DNA of 64,000 nt from Falsiroseomonas sp051859025 (GTDB lineage Bacteria; Pseudomonadota; Alphaproteobacteria; Acetobacterales; Acetobacteraceae), in the NCBI RefSeq assembly GCF_051859025.1, contig NZ_JBHYGL010000008.1, forward strand, positions 75,186 through 139,185, in the 5' to 3' direction. This document shows positions 1 through 8,527 of the stretch, piece by piece (the stretch's first letter is position 1; each line of letters starts with the position of its first letter). The position numbers were made by a program, and so were the translations under genes. Under the pieces are notes generated by a model that ran no database searches, was not told the DNA's origin, and was given only the letters and a program-made list of their open reading frames with translations.

Positions 1-2
1 CG

Positions 3-1034
3 CTGGCCACCGCAGGGCAATTGGCCGCCGCCTATGCGCTGACCTACGCCATCACCGGCGCGCCAGTGGCCGCGCTGACCGCCAGGCTGGATCGCCGCGC
101 CATGCTGGTCTGGGGCCTCGGCCTGGTGGCGGTGCTCAACATCGCGACCGCCTTCGCGACGGATTTCACCACGGCGCTGGGGCTGCGCGTCGCGGCGGGG
201 CTGGCGGTGACGCTGGTGATGCCGGGGGTCGCGGCCTCCATGCTGGTCCCCGCCGAACAGCGGGGCCGCGCCATCGCCATCGTGCTGTCGGGGCTGACGC
301 TGGCCTTCTCCCTCGGCATTCCCCTCGGCACCGCCATCGGCGGCGTGGCGGGGTGGCGGGGCTGCTTCATCTTCTCGGGCGCGCTCTCGGCGCTGGCGGC
401 GCTTGGCGTGCAGTTCGGCCTGCCGAGGCTGCCGAGCACGGACCGGGGCGGCGCGGCGTCCCTCGGCATCATCCTCAAGCCCGCCATCGCGACGCTGCTC
501 GGCACCACGCTGCTGGCCTTCGCGGGGCTGTTCTGCATCGCCGCCTATCTCGGCCCCATCGTGACGGCGACCACGGGCATCGAGGGCAGCGGCATCGGCG
601 CCATCCAGGTCTTCATCGGAATCGGCAGCCTGGCCGGCATCGCGATGGGCAGCCGCGTGGCGAACAGCGTGGGACCGCGCACGCCGGTCGCGCTGTTCCT
701 GCTGCTGGCGGTGGCGCTGGTGGGCTACACGGCCCTGCAACTCACGCCCCAGGCCTTCTGGCACGCGGCGCCGCTGGCGCTGTGTGTCTTCGCGGGCTCG
801 GTGGCCTTGTTCGCGCTGGCGCCGCTGGTGCAGACGCGGCTGATGCACCTGGCGCCGCAGGACCGCGCTGTCGCCATCGCGCTGAACGGGGCCACCACCT
901 TCGCCGGCCAGGGCGCCGGCGCGGCCTATGGCGGCATCGTCATCGGCGCCGCCGGCCTGGCCTGGACCGGCCTGGCCGGCGCCATGCTGGCAGCAGCGGG
1001 CGCGGCGCTCGCAGTCAGGGCCTTCAGGAAGTAG
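3..1034 (+). CDS. MFS transporter, 5' end outside window
   Basis: Inner-membrane transporter of the major facilitator superfamily, probably a drug/sugar efflux member of the AraJ-like group. The reading frame is open to the left edge of the window, so the start codon and first helix or two are missing; a TTG at 21 is only an internal codon. The visible part has about ten hydrophobic helices and, near its start, a loop with LTARLDRRAMLVWGL, which fits the MFS loop 2-3 signature region. It ends 3 bases before the stop of the convergent DUF882 gene. Substrate cannot be told from sequence. Confidence 0.85.
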   Translation: MATAGQLAAAYALTYAITGAPVAALTARLDRRAMLVWGLGLVAVLNIATAFATDFTTALGLRVAAGLAVTLVMPGVAASMLVPAEQRGRAIAIVLSGLTLAFSLGIPLGTAIGGVAGWRGCFIFSGALSALAALGVQFGLPRLPSTDRGGAASLGIILKPAIATLLGTTLLAFAGLFCIAAYLGPIVTATTGIEGSGIGAIQVFIGIGSLAGIAMGSRVANSVGPRTPVALFLLLAVALVGYTALQLTPQAFWHAAPLALCVFAGSVALFALAPLVQTRLMHLAPQDRAVAIALNGATTFAGQGAGAAYGGIVIGAAGLAWTGLAGAMLAAAGAALAVRAFRK

Positions 1035-1037
1035 GCG

Positions 1038-1631
1038 CTACCAGCGCCGGACGGGCCCGCAATCCAGGTGCACGAAGCCGTCGCGGGAATAGAGCCCGAC
1101 GCCGCCGAGTTGCAGTTCGGACGCGACCCTCGCCAGCCCCAGCCCCTGCCGCCCCGGCAGACGGCAATCCGCCGCCATGCCCGACATGTGCAGCGACACG
1201 GTGGAGACGCGGCGGCTCCGCCCCGCATTCCGCGCATTCGTCTCCGGCGTCCGGTAGCCGCTGACGACCTCATAGGTCTCGTCGCTGTCCAGCGTCCACG
1301 CCAGGGTGGACATCACGTCGAACAGCCGCGGGTCCATCGGCGTGAGTTCGGCGGCGGAGAGGTCGCGGAACACGGTGTCGAGTTGCCGCAGCGCATCCCG
1401 GTCATACCGCCCGTCGCGCCAGTAGACGCCGGAGAAACTATCCCCCACCACCTGGCGACGGACCCGCAGCACGCGCGGCGCGCCCCCTTGCGCAATGGCA
1501 CCCTGGGCGATGGCCGGGGCTGCCGCGCCCGCGACGGCCACGCCCACCGCAGCGGCCACGAAGCCGCGGCGCGACGTGCCATGCTCCACGCCGTCGCAGC
1601 AGGGGCAGCCCGCCCCGAACAGCCGCATCAC
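1038..1631 (-). CDS. DUF882 / peptidase M15-like protein, MepK (YcbK) type
   Basis: Predicted exported zinc peptidase acting on peptidoglycan. The 197-residue protein has a twin-arginine type signal (SRRGFVAAA, residues 20-28, then an Ala-rich segment to about 43). It has the M15 zinc site pattern SLHMSGMAAD (His148, Asp155) and a C-terminal HLD (His188). E. coli MepK of this family cleaves 3-3 cross-links made by L,D-transpeptidases. Its start overlaps the stop of the upstream L,D-transpeptidase gene by four bases, the same pairing as E. coli ycbB-ycbK. The link to 3-3 cross-links is inference from family and context. Confidence 0.85.
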   Translation of the reverse strand: MMRLFGAGCPCCDGVEHGTSRRGFVAAAVGVAVAGAAAPAIAQGAIAQGGAPRVLRVRRQVVGDSFSGVYWRDGRYDRDALRQLDTVFRDLSAAELTPMDPRLFDVMSTLAWTLDSDETYEVVSGYRTPETNARNAGRSRRVSTVSLHMSGMAADCRLPGRQGLGLARVASELQLGGVGLYSRDGFVHLDCGPVRRW

Positions 1632-3115
1632 CGCGCCGCGACCTGCACGGGCCGCACGGCGGCCATGGCACGGGCATAGGCCGCGTCGAGTTCGTAGATA
1701 TCCGGCCTGATCCGCACGCGACCCCCCGCTTCCACCGTCACGGTGTCATAGCGCAGGAGCAGCGGAAGTTGCCGGCGGAGCGACACGGCGCTGGTGGTCC
1801 GCGCCTCGATCGCCCGCAGCGCGCGCGGCAGGTCCCAGCCCGGCATCCCCTCCAGCAGCAGCGCCATCAGGTCATTCGGCCGGTCCAGCCTGATGCAGCC
1901 GGAGGAGAAGGCCCGGTCCGGCCGCCGGAACAGATGCCGGTCGGGCGTATCGTGAAGGTAGATGTCGTCATTGTTCGGCATGATGAACTTGATGCGCCCC
2001 AGCGCCGAGAAATCCCCCGCATCCTGCCGGATGAAGAAGGGGATGCGCTGCGGGTTGATGCTGGCCCAGTCGATGGTGCGCGGGTCGATCTCCTGCCGCT
2101 GCCCGTCCACCATGCCAAAAACGCGAAAACCCTTGTCGATCATCGCCTGGGGGTCGCGGCGGAAGCGCGGCAGCAGATCCTCCCGCGCGTTGCGTTCGGG
2201 CACGCCCCAGGGCGGGTTGAACTGCAGCGCCGTCATCCGCACGCGCAGCATCGGCGTGGCGCGGTCCCGCCGCCCGACGATGACGGCCATCGTCAGCAGG
2301 TCGCGTCCTTCCTCCACCACGCGCAGCGTATAGTCGGGCACGTTCACGTCGATCCGGCGCTCCGACGGCTCCGGCATCCGCGCGCGGGCCATGTCCATGG
2401 CGACGCGAACCTGGTCCACCCGCGCGGCGAGCGGCCGGTTCAGCAGCCCGATCGAGATGCGGCCAACGCGCCCATCCACTTCCAGCCCCTGCGCCGCCTG
2501 CCAGCGCCGCACCGCTGCTTCCAGCACACTGTCATAGCGCGCGCCGGCATCGGGGGCGGCGGCCAGCACCGGGTCCTCCACCGAAAGCCGGGCCCGCAGC
2601 GCCGGGATGCGGACGGCATCGACGCTGCCGGGATCGATCGTCGTGTCGCCCGGGATGATGGCGCCCTGGCCGCGGCGCGCGATCTGCTTCTGCGCCAGCA
2701 ATTCCGCCTTCAGCGCCGCGGCGCCGGGCGGCAGCAGCGCGGCGCGGTCGATCAGCGCGGCCGGATCGGGCGTCGCCGCCAGTTCCGCCAGCCAGCGATC
2801 CATGCCCACCGCCGCCAGGTCACGCCGCAGATCGGGCCGGCCCGGCAATTCCCGCACCCGCCCGCCCAGAAGGTCCATCAGGGCCAGGGACGCCGCCCGG
2901 TGCAGCGCCAGGCGGTAGGACGCCACATCCACCGCCGCCAGGGCGGTATCGGGGATGCCGTAGTGCCGCGGGTCCAGCCCATCCTCATCCAGCCGCAGCA
3001 GCCGTTCCACCAGGCGCAGCGTGGCGCTGGTGCTCTCGGGGGTCTGTGCCGCGGCAAACGGCACCCCGGCCAGGGACAGGGCGGCGGCAAGCAGGGGACG
3101 ACGGGCCGTGTTCAT
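1628..3115 (-). CDS. L,D-transpeptidase, YcbB/LdtD type
   Basis: Periplasmic enzyme expected to form 3-3 cross-links in peptidoglycan. The 495-residue protein starts with a signal peptide (MNTARRPLLAAALSLAG); an in-frame start 8 codons upstream would add a poor leader, so 3115 is chosen. The middle holds a peptidoglycan-binding type region (about residues 180-225), followed by the YkuD catalytic domain. That domain has the His motif HDTPDRHLF and the nucleophile motif SSGCIRLDRP, with the catalytic Cys near residue 407. The size is close to that of E. coli LdtD. It is the first gene of a two-gene operon with the MepK-like protein. Confidence 0.9.
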   Translation of the reverse strand: MNTARRPLLAAALSLAGVPFAAAQTPESTSATLRLVERLLRLDEDGLDPRHYGIPDTALAAVDVASYRLALHRAASLALMDLLGGRVRELPGRPDLRRDLAAVGMDRWLAELAATPDPAALIDRAALLPPGAAALKAELLAQKQIARRGQGAIIPGDTTIDPGSVDAVRIPALRARLSVEDPVLAAAPDAGARYDSVLEAAVRRWQAAQGLEVDGRVGRISIGLLNRPLAARVDQVRVAMDMARARMPEPSERRIDVNVPDYTLRVVEEGRDLLTMAVIVGRRDRATPMLRVRMTALQFNPPWGVPERNAREDLLPRFRRDPQAMIDKGFRVFGMVDGQRQEIDPRTIDWASINPQRIPFFIRQDAGDFSALGRIKFIMPNNDDIYLHDTPDRHLFRRPDRAFSSGCIRLDRPNDLMALLLEGMPGWDLPRALRAIEARTTSAVSLRRQLPLLLRYDTVTVEAGGRVRIRPDIYELDAAYARAMAAVRPVQVAAR

Positions 3116-3172
3116 GCGCCAGGAATACCGAAGCGCCAAACCCGTTGCAAATCCTGCGATACGCCGCTCTCC

Positions 3173-3481
3173 TCAGGCCAGCAGGCTGTACAGCAGCAAG
3201 GCCACCACCGCCGCCCCCAGGACGAACAGCACCGCCCCCTTGGCCGCGGTCCAGCCATCGCCGCCGGTGCCGCTTTCCTCCGGGTGGGAATTGGGCCGCA
3301 TGATCTTGTGGTCCCCCTCCACCGCGAAGGGATCGTGCCGGGCCGCCGCGCCCTCGGGCAGCGAATGCGGCAGCACATGGTGCGCGGGCCCCCGGGAAGT
3401 CCCCCGGGAAGTCCCCCGGGAAGTCCCCTGGGAACTCCCCTGGCTCGGGCTCGGCGCATGGGGCGGAGTCTCGTTCGGCAT
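3173..3481 (-). CDS. Small one-helix membrane protein, paralogue of next gene
   Basis: A 102-residue protein of unknown function. The N-terminal third is a low-complexity tail with three to four GTSR units encoded by a 12-bp tandem repeat. The middle has the pattern DPFA...IMRPN..PEE. The C-terminus is one hydrophobic helix of about 20 residues ending at the last residue, so it is probably a tail-anchored inner-membrane protein. The adjacent 79-residue gene carries the same DPFA, MRPN, PEE and terminal-helix order, so the two look like a tandem duplication. No family was recognised. Confidence 0.6.
   Translation of the reverse strand: MPNETPPHAPSPSQGSSQGTSRGTSRGTSRGPAHHVLPHSLPEGAAARHDPFAVEGDHKIMRPNSHPEESGTGGDGWTAAKGAVLFVLGAAVVALLLYSLLA
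3389..3436. repeat. 12-bp tandem repeat, four units
   Basis: Four head-to-tail copies of CCCCCGGGAAGT; three are perfect and the fourth has two changes. They lie in frame inside the small membrane protein gene and encode its GTSR repeats. The period is a multiple of three, so copy-number changes would keep the frame. Confidence 0.9.
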
Positions 3482-3518
3482 GGCAGCCTCCCCGACAGTG
3501 CCGGGGCAGTCTATGCCG

Positions 3519-3758
3519 CTACGCGGATCGCGCCAGCAGCCATCCCATCACGAGGATCACCCCGGCCGCGATCAGCAGCGCCTTGGCCAGGCCCCATAAC
3601 TCGGACCGGTTGCCGCCCCCCTCATCCTCCTCCGGCAAATAGTTCGGCCGCATCGGCAGCGCGCCATGCGCGAAGGGATCGGCCCGCCCACGACGCTGCG
3701 TGGCCAGGTTGGCTGGCGCCTCGACGGCGGGCGGGGCTTCGGTTCGCTGGTCTGCCAT
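3519..3758 (-). CDS. Small one-helix membrane protein, paralogue of preceding gene
   Basis: A 79-residue protein starting at MADQRTEAPP. An upstream extension of the frame has no plausible start and lies in the intergenic region, so 3758 is preferred. It has RADPFAHGALPMRPNYLPEE in the middle and a single C-terminal hydrophobic helix (about residues 57-76), matching its neighbour downstream. Function unknown. It faces away from the dehydrogenase operon at 3952, so the 193-base gap between them should hold promoters in both directions. Confidence 0.6.
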   Translation of the reverse strand: MADQRTEAPPAVEAPANLATQRRGRADPFAHGALPMRPNYLPEEDEGGGNRSELWGLAKALLIAAGVILVMGWLLARSA

Positions 3759-3951
3759 GGGGGGACCTGTCCAGATCAACGCAGAATTCATATCGCTTGT
3801 GTCAGTCCGATGCAATCGTATCGATTTCAAGATAACGCCCCGCCAGCCCCCCCAGCCCCTCCACCCGGCCCACCCCGTTGACGCGCCGCCCCGTTGACGT
3901 GTCAGCCGGGCCGGTCCACCCCTTTCGCCCTCTCGGGGGAGAAACGCGACC

Positions 3952-5040
3952 ATGCGCGCGACAGCAGACAGCGTGAGGGCACAGATCCTCGCCATCCTCA
4001 CGGCCTGGGGCATGCCCCGGGACCTGGCCGAGGAAACCGCCACCGTCATGCTGGACACGGACCTCATGGGCGTGGACAGCCACGGCATCGGCATGTTGGC
4101 GAGCTATGAGGGCATGCGCCGCGCCGGCCAGGTGAAGCTGGACGCCCGCCCCACCGTGCTGCGGGAAGGCGGGCCGGTGGCGCTGGTCGATGGCGGCGCC
4201 GGCCTCGGCCACCCCGCCGCCGCCTTCGCCATGCGCCTGGCCGTGAAGAAGGCGAAGGAGGTCGGCGTCGGCGCCGTCGCCGTCGTCAACTCCCACCATT
4301 TCGGCGCCGCCGGCTGGTATGTCCGCCAGGCCGCGGCGGAGGGCTGCGTCGCCCTCGTCACCAGCGGCACCCGGACGCTGGCCATGGTGCCGACGCGCGG
4401 CGCCGTGCCCGTGCTCGGCACCAACCCCATCGCCTTCGCCGCCCCCGGCCGCCGCCAGTCCCCCGTGGTGCTCGACATGGCCACCACCACGGCCGCCGCC
4501 AACAAGGTTCGCGCCAAGGCGCTGCGCGGCAAGCCGATCCCGGAGGGCTGGGTGATGGATGGCGCGGGCAATCCCGTCACCGATGGCGCCGCCGCCGTCG
4601 CCCAGGTCTTCGACAAGCCCGAAGGCGGCCTCTCCCCGGTCGGCGGCACGCCCGACATGGCCAGCCACAAGGGCTACGGCCTCGGCATGATGGCGCATAT
4701 CCTCGGCGCCACGCTGTCCGGCGCCTCCTTCTCCCCCATCCGGAACCGCACCCAGCGGCCGGAGGACCCCGACAATATCGGCCACTTCATGCTGGCCATC
4801 GACCCCACCGCCTTCCGCATGCCCGGCGCCTTCGAACACGACCTCGACGACATGGTGGAGGTGCTGCGCGCGACGCCCCCCGCCGACCCCGCCCTTCCCG
4901 TCCTCATCCCCGGCGATCCCGAGAATGCGGAACGCGAGGCCCGCCTGGCCGATGGCATCCCCATTCCCCCTGCCCTGGATCGCCAGATCCGCGACATCGC
5001 GCTGCGCGCCAATGTCGGCTACCTGCTCGAACAAGCCTGA
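3952..5040 (+). CDS. Malate/L-lactate dehydrogenase family (Ldh2) oxidoreductase
   Basis: Cytosolic NAD(P)-dependent oxidoreductase of 362 residues. The family includes ureidoglycolate, sulfolactate and 2,3-diketogulonate dehydrogenases. Family marks are DSHGIGMLASY near residue 42, NSHHFGAAGWY near 117, the nucleotide-site run GTNPIAFAAPG, and SHKGYGLGMM. A GGGGGAG ribosome site lies about ten bases before the ATG. It opens an operon with a lyase of the isocitrate lyase superfamily 14 bases downstream and a HAD hydrolase. This suggests oxidation of a 2-hydroxy acid followed by C-C cleavage. The exact substrate cannot be told. Confidence 0.85.
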   Translation: MRATADSVRAQILAILTAWGMPRDLAEETATVMLDTDLMGVDSHGIGMLASYEGMRRAGQVKLDARPTVLREGGPVALVDGGAGLGHPAAAFAMRLAVKKAKEVGVGAVAVVNSHHFGAAGWYVRQAAAEGCVALVTSGTRTLAMVPTRGAVPVLGTNPIAFAAPGRRQSPVVLDMATTTAAANKVRAKALRGKPIPEGWVMDGAGNPVTDGAAAVAQVFDKPEGGLSPVGGTPDMASHKGYGLGMMAHILGATLSGASFSPIRNRTQRPEDPDNIGHFMLAIDPTAFRMPGAFEHDLDDMVEVLRATPPADPALPVLIPGDPENAEREARLADGIPIPPALDRQIRDIALRANVGYLLEQA

Positions 5041-5054
5041 AGGAAACCCAGACC

Positions 5055-5954
5055 ATGCCGCATCCCAGCCTGCGCCAGGCGCTGAAGAACGACGAATTCA
5101 TCCTCGCCCCCGGCGTCTTCGACATGATCTCCGCCAAGGTCGCGGACGGCATGGGGTTCAAGGCGCTCTACGCCACCGGCTTCGGCGTCACGGCCTCCCA
5201 TCTCGGCCTGGCCGATGCGGGCATCGCCACCTACACCGACATGGTCAGCCGCATGGGCACCATCGCCAAGGGCTGCAAGACGCCGGTGATCTCCGACGCC
5301 GACACCGGCTATGGCGGGCTGCTCAATGTCCGCCACACCGTCCGCGGCTATGAGGATGCGGGCGTCACCGCCATCCAGCTGGAAGACCAGGAAGTCCCCA
5401 AGAAGTGCGGCCACACGCCGGGCCGCAAGGTGATCCCGGCGGAGGAGATGGCCCTCAAGATCCGCGTCGCCGCGGAGGCCCGCCAGAGCGAGGATTTCCT
5501 CATCATCGCCCGCACCGATTCCCGCACCGCCCTCGGCCTGGATGAGGCGATCCGCCGCGGCCTGATGTATGCCGAGGCCGGCGCCGACGTGATCTTCATC
5601 GAAAGCCCGGAGAGCGAGGCCGAGATGGCCGAGGTCGGCCGCCACATCAAGAAGCCGCTTTTCGCCAACATGGTCGAGGGCGGCCGCACCCCCATCGTGC
5701 CGGCGGACCGCCTGCATGCCATGGGCTACCGCATCGCCATCTACCCGGCGGTCGGTTTCCTGACGATCGCCGGCGCCCTGGAACGCGCCTATGGCCAGCT
5801 CAAGGCCGATGGCCATTCCAACAACATGACCGTCAACGCCGACTACAGCTTTGCGAAGATGTGCGAGCTGATGGGTTTTCCCGACGTTTGGGAATTCGAC
5901 CGGAAGTGGGCGGAAGCCGCCGGCAACCTGCCGCCCGCCAAGGCCGCGGAATGA
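5055..5954 (+). CDS. Isocitrate lyase / PEP mutase superfamily lyase
   Basis: A 299-residue TIM-barrel enzyme of the family containing 2-methylisocitrate lyase, dimethylmalate lyase, oxaloacetate decarboxylase and PEP mutase. Seen in the sequence are the metal-site run ISDADTGYGG and the active-site loop KKCGHTPGRK, the lyase-type signature with the catalytic Cys. It therefore probably cleaves a C-C bond of a 2-hydroxy or 2-keto dicarboxylate. It sits between an Ldh2 dehydrogenase and a HAD hydrolase whose start overlaps its stop, so the three probably act in one pathway. Confidence 0.85.
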   Translation: MPHPSLRQALKNDEFILAPGVFDMISAKVADGMGFKALYATGFGVTASHLGLADAGIATYTDMVSRMGTIAKGCKTPVISDADTGYGGLLNVRHTVRGYEDAGVTAIQLEDQEVPKKCGHTPGRKVIPAEEMALKIRVAAEARQSEDFLIIARTDSRTALGLDEAIRRGLMYAEAGADVIFIESPESEAEMAEVGRHIKKPLFANMVEGGRTPIVPADRLHAMGYRIAIYPAVGFLTIAGALERAYGQLKADGHSNNMTVNADYSFAKMCELMGFPDVWEFDRKWAEAAGNLPPAKAAE

Positions 5955-6679
5955 GCGGCATCGCCGGCGTGAAGGCGCTGGTCTTCGACGTCTTCGGCAC
6001 CGTCGTCGACTGGCGCAGCGGCATCGCGAGGGAGGCCGCGCCCTTCCTCGCGAGGCACGGAATTGCCGTCGATCCCGCCGCCTTCGCCGATGCCTGGCGC
6101 CGACGCTACCAGCCGGGGATGGAGGCGGTGCGCAGCGGCGCCCGCCCCTTCACGCGGCTCGATGTGCTGCACCGCGAAAATCTGGAACTCGTCCTGCGCG
6201 ACCACGGCCTCGACCCCGCCACGGTCCCCGAAGCCGAACTGGACCACCTGAATCGCGCCTGGCACCGCCTGGACCCTTGGCCAGACAGCGTCGCAGGCCT
6301 CACCCGCCTCAAGACCCGCTACATCATCGCCCCGCTATCCAACGGCAACATCGCGCTGCTGCTGAACATGGCCAAGCGCGCCGGCCTGCCCTGGGACGCG
6401 ATCCTCGGCGCGGAAGTCGCCCAGGCCTACAAGCCCAGCCCCGCCGCCTACCTCAACACCGCCGCCGTGCTGGGATTGCGGCCGGAACAGGTGATGCTCT
6501 GCGCCGCCCATAACGGCGACCTGGCCGCGGCCCGCAGCACCGGCTTCCGCACGGGGTTCATCCCCCGGCCGCTGGAACACGGGGCGGGCCAGACGAAGGA
6601 TCTGGCGCCGGCGCAGGATTGGGACGTGGTGGCGCCGGATTTCGGGGCGCTGGCGGATGCGATGGGGTGCCCGGGCTGA
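5951..6679 (+). CDS. HAD hydrolase, haloacid dehalogenase type II
   Basis: A 242-residue HAD-superfamily hydrolase. The nucleophile motif is VFDVFGTVVDWRSG near the N-terminus, the form typical of (S)-2-haloacid dehalogenase-like proteins. Motif II is PLSNGN, the Lys motif is YKPSPAAY, and the last acidic motif is CAAHNGDL. The ATG overlaps the lyase stop (ATGA), so it is translationally coupled. It may be a true 2-haloacid dehalogenase or a phosphatase acting in the same pathway; the motif pattern favours type II dehalogenase-like. Confidence 0.85.
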   Translation: MSGIAGVKALVFDVFGTVVDWRSGIAREAAPFLARHGIAVDPAAFADAWRRRYQPGMEAVRSGARPFTRLDVLHRENLELVLRDHGLDPATVPEAELDHLNRAWHRLDPWPDSVAGLTRLKTRYIIAPLSNGNIALLLNMAKRAGLPWDAILGAEVAQAYKPSPAAYLNTAAVLGLRPEQVMLCAAHNGDLAAARSTGFRTGFIPRPLEHGAGQTKDLAPAQDWDVVAPDFGALADAMGCPG

Positions 6680-6795
6680 GGGGCTGGCGCTGAACGGCCA
6701 CGAAAGGACCAATGGCGCCCGCGGGGCACATCCAGCCATCGCTTGTGTGCAGCGCGGCAGAAGGTCAGAACGAGTGCGATCCGGGTGAGGACCTG

Positions 6796-7173
6796 ATGAA
6801 CGCACTGATGGACGTCTTCTACTACGTCGCGCTCGCGATAGGCGTCCTCGCCGTTGCCGCCGTCGTCGTGCTGTACAGTTGGATTCAATTTCCGGGCGGT
6901 TTTCTTGACCGCGGGCGCGCAAGAATCGACGAGCATCTCCGGCAAGGAACGCCACACCCTCATGTCGGGAAGCTGGCCCGCGTGCAGGAGGTGATCGATC
7001 CCGGCCATTTGTGGGTGGAGCTCGGAGGCGAGGTCTGGCCCGCCAAGCTCCCGCCCTTCACGCCCACACCGCCCAACGGCGAAACGGTGCGCGTCATCAA
7101 GGTGGTGTCGAAGGTGCTGATCGTGCGGCCCGATCTGCCAGAAGCGCCAGCCGAGCCGGGTGCATCACCCTGA
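6796..7173 (+). CDS. NfeD-like small membrane protein
   Basis: A 125-residue protein with one N-terminal transmembrane helix (about residues 8-30), then a soluble domain. That domain reads VGKLARVQEV...LWVELGGEVWPAKLP...GETVRVIKVVSKVLIVRP, which resembles the OB-fold C-terminal domain of NfeD proteins. The start at 6796 is preferred because a GGGTGAGG ribosome site lies five bases before it; a longer upstream frame has no such site. NfeD domains usually accompany stomatin/SPFH proteins, but none is next to it here. The assignment is by pattern only. Confidence 0.55.
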   Translation: MNALMDVFYYVALAIGVLAVAAVVVLYSWIQFPGGFLDRGRARIDEHLRQGTPHPHVGKLARVQEVIDPGHLWVELGGEVWPAKLPPFTPTPPNGETVRVIKVVSKVLIVRPDLPEAPAEPGASP

Positions 7174-7306
7174 AGGCGCCCTTGCCACGCGCCAGGTTGC
7201 CCGCATGGCCCCGCTGAACGCCGCGACAGCACCAGGATCGCCCCTCGCTTGCCCCCTCCCCCCACCTCCGCGACACTCCCCTCCCCCGCCGTCCCACTGG
7301 ATCCCC

Positions 7307-8497
7307 ATGTCCTTCCCGCATGACGACAAGCCCTGGGCCGCCACCGCGGAATTCCTCCGCTCCCGCCTCGCCGCCCCCGATCGCGTCCTGGCGCCGGATC
7401 CCTTCCGCTTCGTCATCCCCCGCGCCCAGCGCTATGCGGAGGCCGAGGGCGCGGAGCCCCGGGCCTTCGCCTGGATCGTCGTCCACAAGGGCCAGCTCGC
7501 GGACATTCCCCGCGGCTTCCTGACGGCGCTCACCACCGCCGCGCGGCCGATCTTCGCGAATGAGGTCTTCGTCGTCTTCGCCACCGCCCCCCTGCCCGGC
7601 GACGCCGACCTGAACGAGACCCCCCATGTCCGCGCCTTCCACGCCAACCGGGACGCCCTGCCGCCGGAACCGCCCCGCCCGGCGGCGGCCCGGAGGCCCG
7701 ACCACATCGCGCCGCCCCCCGCCCTCGCCGCCGCCCTCGCCACCGCCATCCCGGCCCTCCGCCCGGCCCGCGGCTTCTCCAAAGCGGAGCAGCGGGACGC
7801 GCCCCCCCGCCCCTGGCTCGCCCCCGGAGGCGTGCCCGGCGTGGCGCGGGAACGCGCCTTCCAGGATGAGACGGATCGCCTGATCGCCGACTATTTGGCC
7901 CCCAGCGCCGGGTTGGCGGTGCTCGATATCGGCTGCGGCGCCGGGCGGCTCGGCGCGCTGCTGCCGGGTGCGGCGCTGGTGGCCGGCATCGACATCGCGG
8001 ACAGCGCCCTGGCCCGCGCCTTGCCGCGCCACCCCGCGCCATCCCCCTTCGCCTTCGCCCGCATGGATGCCGCACGCCTCGGCTTCGCGGAGGCCAGCTT
8101 CGACGCCGCCCTGATGATCGACACCATCGATTCCCTGGCCGACCCGGCGGCCGCGCTGGCGGAGGCCGCGCGCGTGCTGGCCCGCGGCGGGCGCCTGATG
8201 GTGACGGCGCACAACAAGGAAAGCCTGCCGCTGCGCGCCCTGCGGCGGCTGGACCTGCCCATCCCCGGGCGGGGCTTCGGCGTGCAGGAACTCACCGGGA
8301 TGCTGCGCGCCGTGGGGCTGACCGTGACGCGCAGCGACGGGCTGTTCCTCTCCCCCGGCTGGGCCCTGCCCGGCGCCTCCGCCGCCCTGGCGCCGCTGGA
8401 GGAAGACCCCGAATTCGTGGAGGCCGCCCGCATCCTCGGCCGCCGCGCCGGGCCGGACTACGCCCTGGCCTTCGCCCTGCTGGCGCGGAAGGGGTAG
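7307..8497 (+). CDS. Class I SAM-dependent methyltransferase with extra N-terminal domain
   Basis: A 396-residue protein. The C-terminal half is a Rossmann methyltransferase. Motif I is VLDIGCGAGRLG near residue 205, an acidic GIDIAD follows, then a DAALMIDTID strand and VLARGGRLMV, as in the Methyltransf_11 group. The N-terminal ~110 residues form a separate domain I do not recognise, joined by a Pro/Ala-rich linker. The substrate is unknown. The start at MSFPHDDKPW is chosen because the upstream frame is a Pro-rich stretch without domain character. Confidence 0.75.
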   Translation: MSFPHDDKPWAATAEFLRSRLAAPDRVLAPDPFRFVIPRAQRYAEAEGAEPRAFAWIVVHKGQLADIPRGFLTALTTAARPIFANEVFVVFATAPLPGDADLNETPHVRAFHANRDALPPEPPRPAAARRPDHIAPPPALAAALATAIPALRPARGFSKAEQRDAPPRPWLAPGGVPGVARERAFQDETDRLIADYLAPSAGLAVLDIGCGAGRLGALLPGAALVAGIDIADSALARALPRHPAPSPFAFARMDAARLGFAEASFDAALMIDTIDSLADPAAALAEAARVLARGGRLMVTAHNKESLPLRALRRLDLPIPGRGFGVQELTGMLRAVGLTVTRSDGLFLSPGWALPGASAALAPLEEDPEFVEAARILGRRAGPDYALAFALLARKG

Positions 8498-8527
8498 GCG
8501 CAAGGGCTGAGACCAGCCCCGCCGACA

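Noticed and set aside
1769..3835. Very long open frames opposite true genes, such as the one across the L,D-transpeptidase gene
   Set aside because: High GC makes long antisense frames common; they are Arg/Pro/His-rich with no domains, while the other strand has clear motifs.
3759..3951. Promoter-like TTGTGT-N16-TATCGA between small membrane protein and dehydrogenase genes
   Set aside because: Too weak a match to call; position is plausible but not decisive.
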